This document shows positions 7,152-15,340 of a stretch of DNA of 33,117 nucleotides, piece by piece. How positions within the stretch are numbered: the stretch's first letter is position 1; every line of letters starts with the position of its first letter. The translations under genes were made by a program, and so were the position numbers. The notes below the pieces were generated by a model. That model was not told the origin of the DNA. It saw nothing but the letters and a program-made list of their open reading frames with translations, and searched no databases. Origin of the DNA: a bacterium (lineage in GTDB: Bacteria > Hydrothermota > UBA3073 > JACQXS01 > JAQTXJ01); assembly GCA_028688815.1 (NCBI GenBank), contig JAQTXJ010000023.1:1-33117 (forward strand), given 5' to 3'.

Positions 7152-8381
7152 GTGGATTTTAATATTTTGAAAGGATATAAATATTTCTTTATTTTTTTTA
7201 TCCCTTCCCTCCTTTTTTGTGATAAAATTTATGTGGCTAATAGTGGAAGTGCCACAGTATCAGTAATTTCAAGTAGTACTGATATCGTAATTGCTACTAT
7301 TCCCGTTGGTCCAGGGACTCGCGATATAAAATGCTCCCATAATGCTAATAGAGTCTGGGCAACAAATGCTAATTCAAATACTGTAAGCGTAATAAACCCT
7401 GTTTCCTATGTCGTAACTAATACTATTAGTGGATTTAATTGCCCTGACGGACTTGATTTTTCATTAAGCGATGATACTTGTTATATCGCAAATTTGGCAG
7501 CTGATAATATAGCAGTAACTAATGCTAATTCGTTTACAATTTTAACCACAATCCCTACAAGTAGTGACCCTGTAAATCCCAACACATTACCTAATGGTAT
7601 GTATTCATATGTGCCCTGTCAAAGCAGCAATAAGGTTACCGTGATAAATCTTAGCACAAATTCTGTTTTGACAAATATATCCGTAGGTGGTGTTCCGCAA
7701 GAAGTTGCCTTTAGTGGGGACAAAGCTTACGTATCTAATTATTCTTCTGATAATCTTTCTGTTATTCAAACTTCTACACATACTGTAACCGGGAATATAA
7801 CTACAGGTGATGGACCTGTAGGCATATGCGCTACTTCTGATGGTTCTAAAATTATTGTAACTAATATGAATGAAGGTTCTATTTCAATTATAGACCCGAC
7901 AGGTGATACAGTGATAACTAAAATTACAGTTGGACAACAACCTCGTGGAGTAACTACTACTTCTGATGGGGAAAAGGCTTATGTAACTAATTGTTCCAAT
8001 AATACAGTAAGTGTAATAGACCTTTTGTCCTATACTGTCATTACTACAATACCTGTTGGAAACAGCCCTGATGGAATAGACTGTTTACCAAAATCAGGGG
8101 GAATTAATGAAAAAGAATGTTTTGAGTCTTATATACAATGCGTTCCAAATCTCTTTTGCAATAGAACAAAAATTCAGTATAGTATTTTCAAAGAGTCCTA
8201 TATTAAATTAAGTATTTATAATTCTATCGGAGAAGTAGTAGCTATTTTGGTTAATAAGATACAAAAAGCAGGAAGATATAGTATAATTTGGGAACCAAGA
8301 GATTGTAGATGTGGAATTTATTTTTACAAGTTCCAAATAAACAATCAATATAAAAGAGGTAAAATGATTTTTATAAAATAA
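7152..8381 (+). CDS. Secreted YVTN-family seven-repeat beta-propeller with C-terminal sorting domain
   Basis: 409 residues from a GTG start with ribosome site AAGAGGT 5-6 nt upstream. Residues about 8-23 (KYFFIFFIPSLLFCDK region) form a signal peptide. Seven repeats of about 42 residues follow, each opening like KIYVANSGSATVSVI, AYVSNYSSDNLSVI or AYVTNCSNNTVSVI and closing with 'TIPVG..P.gi'. These are YVTN/YncE-type blades and should close a seven-bladed propeller. After about residue 320 comes a Cys-containing linker, then a roughly 75-residue tail with KLSIYNSIGEVVAIL, GRYSIIWEP and GIYFYKFQI, ending KRGKMIFIK. This is a T9SS/FlgD-Ig-like tail. The protein is probably surface-exposed, in binding or scaffolding; the ligand is unknown. 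Confidence 0.85.
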   Translation: MDFNILKGYKYFFIFFIPSLLFCDKIYVANSGSATVSVISSSTDIVIATIPVGPGTRDIKCSHNANRVWATNANSNTVSVINPVSYVVTNTISGFNCPDGLDFSLSDDTCYIANLAADNIAVTNANSFTILTTIPTSSDPVNPNTLPNGMYSYVPCQSSNKVTVINLSTNSVLTNISVGGVPQEVAFSGDKAYVSNYSSDNLSVIQTSTHTVTGNITTGDGPVGICATSDGSKIIVTNMNEGSISIIDPTGDTVITKITVGQQPRGVTTTSDGEKAYVTNCSNNTVSVIDLLSYTVITTIPVGNSPDGIDCLPKSGGINEKECFESYIQCVPNLFCNRTKIQYSIFKESYIKLSIYNSIGEVVAILVNKIQKAGRYSIIWEPRDCRCGIYFYKFQINNQYKRGKMIFIK

Positions 8382-8510
8382 TCTAATAAAATCAGGGTAA
8401 TATAAAATTCCTTTGTACCCCGAACTTCGTTTAGGATAAAATCTCCTAAGAACTACACCCAAGAAGTTGTAAACAATTTGTAGGTTTTTTCAGCACGCTG
8501 TCATTTTTAC

Positions 8511-8539
8511 TTGACAATTTCAATGAATATCAATAAATT
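8511..8539 (+). promoter_or_regulatory. dapF operon promoter, leaderless geometry
   Basis: TTGACA at 8511-8516 and TAAATT at 8534-8539 are separated by 17 bases. The dapF ATG at 8549 is 38 nt from the -35 start and 10 nt from the -10 end, so transcription should begin at or just before the ATG. No Shine-Dalgarno site is present. Confidence 0.7.
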
Positions 8540-8548
8540 ACAACACTA

Positions 8549-9319
8549 ATGCAATTTATAAAAGCTTATTCTGGCGAGAATGACTTCATTATCATTGATG
8601 CTCGTAAAGAAAAATTACCGGAAAATTTAGGCAAACTTATCCCCCGTATTGCAAACAGACACAAAGGTGTTGGCGCTGACGGTGTCATTATTATTGAAAA
8701 AAGTAAAACTACAGATTTTAAACTCCGATACTTTAACCCTGACGCTACAGAATACAGTGTTTGCGGTAACGGTTCCTTATGCGTTATGCTTTATGAAAAC
8801 AGCCCAAAAATTAAATTTACTACTGATGCAGGAGTATTCAAGGGTGGCATTAAGGATAATAAAGCTTTTGTTCAGCTTCCAAAACCTAAAAATATTATAT
8901 TAGATTTTTACCTGACTATTGGGGATAAAAAAGAAGAACTAAATTTCGTAGATGTTGGTGTTCCTCATACCATATGTTTTGTTGAAGATGTTGAAGATAT
9001 AGATATTAATAAATTAGCTAAACCTATAAGATTTCATACATATTTCAGGGAATCCGGAACTAACGTAAATTTTGTCCAGATAGTAAAAAGAAATGAAATT
9101 ATCGTAAGAACTTATGAAAGAGGCATAGAAGGCGAGACTGATTGTGGTTCTGGGAGTTGCTCTGCTTCTATTGTAGGCTGGATGAAAAAGAAATTAGACT
9201 CTAATATCAAGGTTACTACAAGAGGCGGTGTTTTAGAGGTAGAAATAAAAAAAATAAATGACGTTACATTATACGGAAATCCAAAAATCGTTTATAAAGG
9301 AAATTTCACAGAATCTTAG
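8549..9319 (+). CDS. dapF: Diaminopimelate epimerase
   Basis: 256 residues. DapF interconverts LL- and meso-diaminopimelate, supplying lysine and peptidoglycan synthesis in the cytoplasm. Both catalytic cysteines are present: C72 in YSVCGNGSLC and C199 in TDCGSGSCSAS. The ligand-contacting stretches GVGADGVIII and YERGIEGETDCGSG are also clear. Variations from common forms are the N-terminal KAYSGENDF in place of 'KMHGLGNDF', and DCGSGS in place of 'ACGTGA'; I see no loss of an essential residue. The protein is at the short end of the family (about 270-280). It is first in an operon with the EF-G paralogue, which starts 8 nt after the stop. Confidence 0.92.
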   Translation: MQFIKAYSGENDFIIIDARKEKLPENLGKLIPRIANRHKGVGADGVIIIEKSKTTDFKLRYFNPDATEYSVCGNGSLCVMLYENSPKIKFTTDAGVFKGGIKDNKAFVQLPKPKNIILDFYLTIGDKKEELNFVDVGVPHTICFVEDVEDIDINKLAKPIRFHTYFRESGTNVNFVQIVKRNEIIVRTYERGIEGETDCGSGSCSASIVGWMKKKLDSNIKVTTRGGVLEVEIKKINDVTLYGNPKIVYKGNFTES

Positions 9320-9327
9320 GGGGATAA

Positions 9328-11286
9328 ATGAAGAAAGTAGATTCATCTGATATAAGAAATATCGTATTGCTTGGCCATGCAGGTTCAGGTAAGACAACTT
9401 TTGCGGAAGCTATGATGTTCAATGCAGGCGTAACTTCAAGAATCGGCAAGGTTGAAAACGGTACTTCTATGTTTGACTATACAACGGATTCTATTGACAG
9501 AAAAAGTTCCATAAACTTAAGTTTAGCATGGTTTGAATGGAAAAACAAATATTTGATAAATATAATTGACACACCGGGATATGATGATTTTTACGGCGAC
9601 GTTATTACAGGAGCAAGAGCTTCAGACATAGCTGTTTTAGTAGTAAACAGCTGTTCGGAAAGGTTAGAACTCGGAGCAATGAAGGCTAAAAAACTTGCAG
9701 ATTCTCTTAATATTCCAATTGTAATATTCGTTAACCAGCTTATGAAAGAAAACGCAAACTTTGACAGAGCACTAAATCTTTTAACTTCATTATTTGGGAA
9801 AAGTGTTGCTCCCATAACTGCTTACGAATCAGGCAAAGTGGTAAACACGCTTGAAACGGACAGCCTTTACAAATCAACAGCTATTGAAGCAATAGCAGAA
9901 GTAGATGATGCGCTTACCGAAAAATACTTAAGTGAACAGGCTTTTTCTCCAGAAGAAATAAATAATGGTATATTAATAGGGGTCAGAAACAGAAAACTTA
10001 TCCCCCTATATGCCGGGGATGCATATAACAACGTTGGGGTTAAAGAATTGCTTGATTCTTTTGCATTTTTACCTTCACCTGCGGAAAGACAGGAGGCAAA
10101 AGAACCAGGATTAAGCGCATTAGTATTCAAAACGGTAGTTGACCCACATTTAGGTGATTTGAGATATATAAGAGTCTTTTCGGGTAGTATTGAACCTGGC
10201 GCAACAGTATATAATTCCAACAAGAAAGCAGATGAAAAATTAAACCAGCTTTATGCGATTAAAGGCAAAGACAGGGAAGAAGTCCCGACCGGTTTAGTTG
10301 CCGGAATGATTGGAGCCATTGTCAAACTGAAAAATACCCAAACAGGAGACACTTTAGCCCAAAAAGATAAGCAAATAATTTTCCCGGCTTTTGAGTTTCC
10401 ACCTTACCAAACGAAAACGGCTATTGTTCCAAAAACCAAGAAAGATGAGGAAAAGATATCTAACGGACTTGCAAAATTACGTGAAGAAGACCCTTCTTTT
10501 AATTCAACTTTTGACCCGGAAACAAAACAAACCATTCTTACCGGTATGGGTGAAGTTCATATTAACGTCTTGCTTGGCAGACTGAAAAACAGATTTGGAG
10601 TGGATGTATTACAGGAAAAACCAAAAATTCATTACAGGGAAACGATATCACGAGCAGTTGAACAACAGGGAAAATATAAACGCCAGACGGGTGGGCACGG
10701 ACAATACGGAGATTGCTGGGTCAAATTTGAGCCGCTCGAAAGAGGCAAAGGATTTGAATTTGTTGATGGGATAACTGAAGGCAGAATTCCAAGAAGATTC
10801 ATTCCTTCCGTAGAAAAAGGCTTGCGTGAAGCAATAGAAAAAGGAATTTTGGCCGGATTTCCAACTACGGACCTCAGAGCGACGCTTTATGACGGTTCTT
10901 ATCATGATGTAGATTCTTCGGATATTGCTTTTAAGATTGCCGCAAACATAGCATTCAAGGAAGGACTAACTAAGGCAGGAATTACATTGATTGAACCTAT
11001 AATGAGGGTAGAAATTCTTGTCCCTTCCGAGTATATGGGTGACGTTATGGGAGACATTTCTTCCCGCCGTGGTAAAATAGAACAAACGGAATCCGTAGAT
11101 ACATATCAAAAGCTTTTTGTTCTTGTTCCTGAATCCGAATTATACCAATTCTCTACAACTCTTCGTTCCCTGTCACAAGGAGCAGGGACTTTTACTCAAA
11201 CATTCTCGCATTACGAAGAAGTACCTAGAGAAACTCAGGCAAGGGTTGTGGAAGAGTATAAACGAGAACCGGCAGAGGCAGAATAA
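9328..11286 (+). CDS. Elongation factor G-like protein (EF-G2/FusA-like paralogue)
   Basis: 652 residues with EF-G architecture: G domain, domain II (about 270-370), and domains III-V with the KRQTGGHGQYGDCWVKFEP and SSRRGKIEQTE signatures. The G1 loop is GHAGSGKT (16-23) rather than GHVDAGKT. G3 is DTPGYDDF (81-88), so Tyr replaces the catalytic His of DTPGH. G4, normally NKxD, reads N136-Q137-L138-M139. The first two changes mark the EF-G-like subfamily of uncertain function rather than canonical translocase. Loss of the G4 Asp, which gives guanine specificity, is unusual even there. Ribosome site GGGGG lies before the ATG. It is probably ribosome-associated, with weak or altered nucleotide handling. 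A canonical fusA should exist elsewhere in the genome. Confidence 0.85.
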   Translation: MKKVDSSDIRNIVLLGHAGSGKTTFAEAMMFNAGVTSRIGKVENGTSMFDYTTDSIDRKSSINLSLAWFEWKNKYLINIIDTPGYDDFYGDVITGARASDIAVLVVNSCSERLELGAMKAKKLADSLNIPIVIFVNQLMKENANFDRALNLLTSLFGKSVAPITAYESGKVVNTLETDSLYKSTAIEAIAEVDDALTEKYLSEQAFSPEEINNGILIGVRNRKLIPLYAGDAYNNVGVKELLDSFAFLPSPAERQEAKEPGLSALVFKTVVDPHLGDLRYIRVFSGSIEPGATVYNSNKKADEKLNQLYAIKGKDREEVPTGLVAGMIGAIVKLKNTQTGDTLAQKDKQIIFPAFEFPPYQTKTAIVPKTKKDEEKISNGLAKLREEDPSFNSTFDPETKQTILTGMGEVHINVLLGRLKNRFGVDVLQEKPKIHYRETISRAVEQQGKYKRQTGGHGQYGDCWVKFEPLERGKGFEFVDGITEGRIPRRFIPSVEKGLREAIEKGILAGFPTTDLRATLYDGSYHDVDSSDIAFKIAANIAFKEGLTKAGITLIEPIMRVEILVPSEYMGDVMGDISSRRGKIEQTESVDTYQKLFVLVPESELYQFSTTLRSLSQGAGTFTQTFSHYEEVPRETQARVVEEYKREPAEAE

Positions 11287-11348
11287 ACTTTCTGAACTTA
11301 ACCGTCTTTCAATAAAATCGGAAAAATATTGTAGTTATTTATTAAAAA

Positions 11349-11648
11349 ATGAGAATAGAGACTAAACACAATTTAACAAATGAAGAAACGTATAAAAGGA
11401 TAAACGGTTTATTCTCGGGTTTACAAAAAAGATATGCCGATAATATAAGTAACCCACAAATAAAGTGGAATACAGCTCATACTCAAATGGATTTCACTAT
11501 GGAAATTATGACACTTGCAACTAACGGGACTGTTTATTTGAAAAAGAGCCAGGTCGACTTAGATGTGAAAGTTCCTGCTATAGCAAAGGTGTTTAGCGGG
11601 CAAATTGAGAGTATGATTAGAGAAGAATTAGAAAAGATACTTTCGTGA
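11349..11648 (+). CDS. Polyhydroxyalkanoic acid system protein-like (PF09650 type)
   Basis: 99 residues with an amphipathic opening, HNLTNEETYKRINGLFSGLQKRY, a central beta-strand pair that ends IKWNTAHTQMDFTMEIM, and a C-terminal helix with VPAIAKVFSGQIESMIREELEKIL. This matches my memory of the PHA_gran_rgn family of about 90-100 residues ('h-l---ea---ae-la--L---y', then 'v-l-lp-la--f---ie--i-e-L'). Members are often found without any PHA genes, and none is visible here, so a role in PHA granules is doubtful. The ATG at 11349 has no Shine-Dalgarno site and lies 62 nt after the EF-G stop. A convergent gene starts downstream. Confidence 0.6.
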   Translation: MRIETKHNLTNEETYKRINGLFSGLQKRYADNISNPQIKWNTAHTQMDFTMEIMTLATNGTVYLKKSQVDLDVKVPAIAKVFSGQIESMIREELEKILS

Positions 11649-11733
11649 CTGTTGAAGAAAACCCCATAGAACAATTTTTACAACATAGATTTCCCAATAA
11701 AATTTACTATTGAATTACATTGGTATAATATTA

Positions 11734-12366
11734 TTATTTTGGGTAACCGATTGTTTGTGCGATAACTGCCAATTGTTCCGGTCGCAATTTCAATATACCT
11801 GATATTTTTTCTTTATCGATAGAGGCACGAACAACAACGGCAAGATTGGCAGACGCACAATATAAATAAACATTTTCCGAGCAATGTCCGGCATCTAATG
11901 CGGCATACATAACTTGCTTTTCCCGTTCCTTAGAAAACTCAAACTTAGCAACATCGGAAACATATATGAGATTTAGCGGCGCTGTAGCCACAAAATCCTG
12001 CATACCTGTATCTTTACGATAATCCCCGGAAATAACAGGAATGAGTTCATTCTGTTTGGCATCATACAGGTATACCCCTTCTTTCAATACTACATAAATA
12101 TCTATATCCTGTTTATTACGTGCGGATGGACTTGTTCTGTTGCCATTTTCAGGTCTGTTAATTCCGTTCGCACACCAGAGCAAATTGGACAGGTCTTGCA
12201 AACTGAGTTCTTTATCCGAAAATTCCCTGCTGCTTTTTCTTTCTTTTACTGTTTGCATAAATAGCTTATCGTTATTTAATGACGCCACAAGAAGCTTTAC
12301 ATTACTCATTTTCCCTCCAATTGTTAATCCGCCTAAGGCGGAAAGAATCATTAATATTGAAATCAT
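11734..12366 (-). CDS. SagB-type nitroreductase-fold oxidoreductase, exported or membrane-tethered
   Basis: 210 residues from the ATG at 12366, chosen because it makes an ATGA overlap with the upstream gene's stop and has GGAGG 5 nt upstream. An ATG at 12378 is the alternative. The first residues (MISILMILSALGGLTIGG) form a hydrophobic signal or anchor. The rest is a flavin nitroreductase/SagB-like domain: KERKSSREFSDKELSLQDLS, LLWCANGINRP, RTSPSARNKQDIDIYVV and AALDAGHCSENVYLYC, with GYPK at the end. Family enzymes are FMN-dependent dehydrogenases, some of which oxidise azoline rings. No cyclodehydratase is nearby, so a peptide-modification role is not supported. It is last of three genes with the sugar transferase and transglutaminase. 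Confidence 0.8.
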   Translation of the reverse strand: MISILMILSALGGLTIGGKMSNVKLLVASLNNDKLFMQTVKERKSSREFSDKELSLQDLSNLLWCANGINRPENGNRTSPSARNKQDIDIYVVLKEGVYLYDAKQNELIPVISGDYRKDTGMQDFVATAPLNLIYVSDVAKFEFSKEREKQVMYAALDAGHCSENVYLYCASANLAVVVRASIDKEKISGILKLRPEQLAVIAQTIGYPK

Positions 12367-12962
12367 TTCCCCCTCCATTTTAACAAAATTGACAAAGTTC
12401 GAAATAGTATTTTCAAATCAAGTATAAAAGAGTATTTTTTTATATATTCCATATCTAAAACCAGTTTCTGTGGAAGAATATTATGAAGATAATCCTCATG
12501 TAAGTTTTCTTCTTTTAATATGCTTTCTTCTGCCGGAAATTTCAACTGGGCTAACCCCGTTATACCGGGTTTAACATCCAAAACTTTTAACTGTTCTTTA
12601 TTGTATTTTTCGACATAAAAAGGAGATTCCGGTCTTGGTCCCACAAAACTTATCTCTCCTTTTAATACATTCAAAAGCTGGGGCAACTCATCTATTTTTT
12701 TGTTACGTAAGAATTTTCCTATCTTTGTTATACGTGGATCATCACTGTAAGTAATTACCGGACCTTTTTTGCTTGCATCTGGATTCATTGTCCTGAATTT
12801 GCAAAGTTTGAACTTTTTGCCTTTTCTACCTACTCTGGTACCACCATAAAAAACAGGTCCTTTTGAATCGGATTTTATTAAAATAGAAACGATAATAAAA
12901 ATTGGGATACAAAGAATTAATCCGATTAATGAGGTTAAAATATCAAATACTCTTTTCAGCAT
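12363..12962 (-). CDS. Membrane sugar-phosphate transferase (bacterial sugar transferase, PF02397)
   Basis: 199 residues. An N-terminal re-entrant hydrophobic segment (about 9-30, LTSLIGLILCIPIFIIVSIL) is followed by GPVFYGGTRVGRKGKKF, KLCKFRTMN, the catalytic KIDELPQLLNVLKGE and SFVGPRPE, and GITGLAQL. These are the signatures of short monotopic phosphoglycosyl transferases (PglC/WcaJ catalytic domain). They move a sugar-1-phosphate from a nucleotide sugar to undecaprenyl phosphate, the first step in building a surface glycan. The ATG has no Shine-Dalgarno site and lies 22 nt after the transglutaminase stop. Its stop overlaps the next start (ATGA). No other glycan gene is adjacent; a DegT aminotransferase for sugar amination lies about 7 kb away. 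Confidence 0.9.
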   Translation of the reverse strand: MLKRVFDILTSLIGLILCIPIFIIVSILIKSDSKGPVFYGGTRVGRKGKKFKLCKFRTMNPDASKKGPVITYSDDPRITKIGKFLRNKKIDELPQLLNVLKGEISFVGPRPESPFYVEKYNKEQLKVLDVKPGITGLAQLKFPAEESILKEENLHEDYLHNILPQKLVLDMEYIKKYSFILDLKILFRTLSILLKWRGK

Positions 12963-12984
12963 AAAGATGAAGCATTTCGTTGAT

Positions 12985-15240
12985 TTACAGGTTTATAACC
13001 TTTCTAGTTAAAGAAGGTTTATTCTCCCTTTCAAATCTTAAAAAATAGATACCTTTTTTTATTGTTTTTTCGCTAAAATCAATTCCATAATATCCTGTTT
13101 TTAACTCATTATTAATAATTGTCTTTATACATCTTCCGGTTAAATCATATAATCTTAAGCTTATTTTTTCCGTTTTGGGAAGCATAAATTTAATGGAAAG
13201 GTTTGTTCTAAAAACTGTTGGCGAAACGCTAATGTAAAAGTTACGGGCTTCTCCCCCATCTTCTACTGCACCACTGTTTTTATAAAGTTTTACATCCAGG
13301 GTAACGACTTCCCCGTTTTCTACAAGGTCTTTTGTAGAAAATACAACATACCGTTTTTTATCAGAGCATATAAAACTTACATTTCCTGAATCTACATTAT
13401 GTCCGATTTCAAAAGCTTCTAAAGCTGTTCCATTTTCATAAGCATTAAAATTTGCGGAATCACAAATAAAAAACTCAATATTTTTAGCTGCATCTATATA
13501 GTATCCATATTTTTGGAAAGGTGTATAAGAACCTAAGTTTATGGGAAACATAGCGGACCCATGAATTATTTCTTGGTTAACTTTAAAATTTGCCTCAATT
13601 TTGTAAAGCTGTGCCGTATCAGGAAAAGTATCCTGGGATATTGTTATAGAAGGCTGATGTCCGGGAAGATTACAAGACCAGTTATAATGTTGTCCTGCAA
13701 CAGCATAAGATATGATTTTAGTTATCTTATTTGGAGCCGGATAAATTCCTCTTGATATGCCATTCACATTTACATAAAAATTAACCGTATCCGCAAGCAA
13801 AAATTCGGCTTTTCCTTCGGAATCCGTGTATTTCCTGTCGGATTCGGCAATTTCTTTTGAAACATCATAATCATAATATTCACTATACACCGATACTTTT
13901 GCCCCATCTACAGGTAATCCCGATATATCATTAACAGTAACGCTTAAAGTGCAATATGGTGTATATCTTGGAGTAACATCCCATGTATACCCATCGCCTC
14001 TAAAGTTAAATACAGCTCTAAACTCCCAGGTAGGGTTGTTTGACTCATAATGTAAGGTAGAGTTAAGAAAACTTCCGCCCGGTTCCCAGCCTCTCCATTC
14101 AGTATCCCACCATTCGTTCCATGTATGGTCTCTTGTAACGTCATAAGGAGCGTTTGTCGGGATTAGCGCCGCTCTTGCTGCAGCTTGAGTCAAGACAGAA
14201 TGTTCTCCGCACCTCCCCCTATGAAGATGATATATTCTAACAGGCTGACCTGAACGTTCACCATTCCACATATCTCCCGGGAAAGAATTAAAAACCATAA
14301 TGTCTCTAATCCATTGTGAAACTTTACCAACAGCTCCGTTATTTGGAATAGTATCTATAATATTATTATAAAGAATTTGTTCGCATGCAAGTTGGTCACG
14401 CAATATAGGAGAAACATATCCTGCGTATATAGTATCGGTGTCATACCCACCCCATACTGTTTTTTCGGCAGTATCGGAGTAATTAAATAAATAGTCTCTC
14501 CAAAAATAAGCAGGGACACCGCTTCCACTTTTGGGGTCTATATAAAAAGGAGCTTCCATTTGAAGAATAGGATGAACGATATCCCAGTAATACCTTTCTT
14601 TGGGAATCTCTATTTCCGTAGTATCATAATTATGGTCTGCTATTTTATATTTTGCCGTGGTATAATCCGAATATTCTACAAGCCTGACATAGTCAAGCAC
14701 ACTATCATTTTTATAAATAAGTTTAATGTTATCTACAAATATTTTAGGATCACTTTGGTAATGTTGTAAGACTACAGGGTCTATTCTTGCAATTTCAAAT
14801 GCAAGTTCATCCGTATAAGGATACGGAGTGGAAAGAATAAGCGTTGCATAAGCAGATTGACAAGCGGCTTCCATACGGGCAAAATTATCCCACAGTGGTA
14901 TCCTAATCCATTCTGGAGATGCTTCAATTGCCTGCATCGCCAGAGTACTAAGAGTATCCGGCATCACAGGACAAAGTTTTTCGCTGTCAATCTCTACATA
15001 ATACCGACCTTTACTCTGAATCCTACCATAAAAAGAGCAAGTATCTATAAGATCCCATTTTATTACTGATTTGTCATTTCTTGAAATTATTGTATTAACT
15101 TTAGGAGCAGAAAATTTACCCATTTTTACTTTATGCGTCTCATCTCCTGCTATTTCCATTTTTTCAGGGGATTTATACCCCCAGTATTGTCTTGGTTGTA
15201 TATCAGGAGTTGTTGTAATTATAAGCAATAATAATACCAT
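12985..15240 (-). CDS. Secreted transglutaminase-like protein with Ig-like and C-terminal sorting domains
   Basis: 751 residues. A short hydrophobic start (MVLLLLIITTTPD) acts as an export signal. The N-terminal 330 residues are unassigned. The transglutaminase/protease-like core has C344 in GRCGEHSVLTQAAAR, H372 in RDHTWNEWW, and an acidic third position at E386 in GWEPGG, where Asp is usual. A carboxypeptidase-regulatory/Ig-like domain follows (LSVTVNDISGLPVDGAKVSVY, then KYTDSEGKAEF). The end carries SLRLYDLTGRCIKTII, GYYGIDFSE and KKGIYFLRFE, a T9SS-type tail. Such proteins are extracellular or surface-attached thiol enzymes (amide hydrolysis or crosslinking); the substrate is unknown. 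It begins a probable three-gene operon from a divergent promoter shared with uvrA. Confidence 0.82.
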   Translation of the reverse strand: MVLLLLIITTTPDIQPRQYWGYKSPEKMEIAGDETHKVKMGKFSAPKVNTIISRNDKSVIKWDLIDTCSFYGRIQSKGRYYVEIDSEKLCPVMPDTLSTLAMQAIEASPEWIRIPLWDNFARMEAACQSAYATLILSTPYPYTDELAFEIARIDPVVLQHYQSDPKIFVDNIKLIYKNDSVLDYVRLVEYSDYTTAKYKIADHNYDTTEIEIPKERYYWDIVHPILQMEAPFYIDPKSGSGVPAYFWRDYLFNYSDTAEKTVWGGYDTDTIYAGYVSPILRDQLACEQILYNNIIDTIPNNGAVGKVSQWIRDIMVFNSFPGDMWNGERSGQPVRIYHLHRGRCGEHSVLTQAAARAALIPTNAPYDVTRDHTWNEWWDTEWRGWEPGGSFLNSTLHYESNNPTWEFRAVFNFRGDGYTWDVTPRYTPYCTLSVTVNDISGLPVDGAKVSVYSEYYDYDVSKEIAESDRKYTDSEGKAEFLLADTVNFYVNVNGISRGIYPAPNKITKIISYAVAGQHYNWSCNLPGHQPSITISQDTFPDTAQLYKIEANFKVNQEIIHGSAMFPINLGSYTPFQKYGYYIDAAKNIEFFICDSANFNAYENGTALEAFEIGHNVDSGNVSFICSDKKRYVVFSTKDLVENGEVVTLDVKLYKNSGAVEDGGEARNFYISVSPTVFRTNLSIKFMLPKTEKISLRLYDLTGRCIKTIINNELKTGYYGIDFSEKTIKKGIYFLRFERENKPSLTRKVINL

Positions 15241-15248
15241 ATACTATA

Positions 15249-15278
15249 ATTATGTACGCATATTAAGCTCTCTGTCAA
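15249..15278 (-). promoter_or_regulatory. Transglutaminase operon promoter, leaderless geometry
   Basis: On the minus strand TTGACA (15278-15273) is followed after 18 bases by CATAAT (15254-15249). The ATG at 15240 lies 38 nt from the -35 start, so little or no leader remains. It shares the 100-bp divergent region with the uvrA promoter. Confidence 0.65.
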
Positions 15279-15304
15279 GTAAAAATCCCTTGGTGTCAAA
15301 AAGC

Positions 15305-15334
15305 TTGACTTCTTTTAAAATATCTGTTTAATTT
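15305..15334 (+). promoter_or_regulatory. uvrA promoter, leaderless geometry
   Basis: TTGACT at 15305-15310 precedes TTTAAT (15327-15332, spacer 16) or TAATTT (15329-15334, spacer 18). The uvrA ATG is 36 nt from the -35 start and no Shine-Dalgarno site is seen. I see no LexA-like palindrome in the divergent region. Confidence 0.55.
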
Positions 15335-15340
15335 ATTCTT

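Noticed and set aside
11734-12378. RiPP biosynthesis cluster suggested by the SagB-like protein
   Set aside because: No cyclodehydratase, YcaO, precursor peptide or transporter is adjacent; the hydrophobic N-terminus also argues against a cytoplasmic peptide-modifying role.
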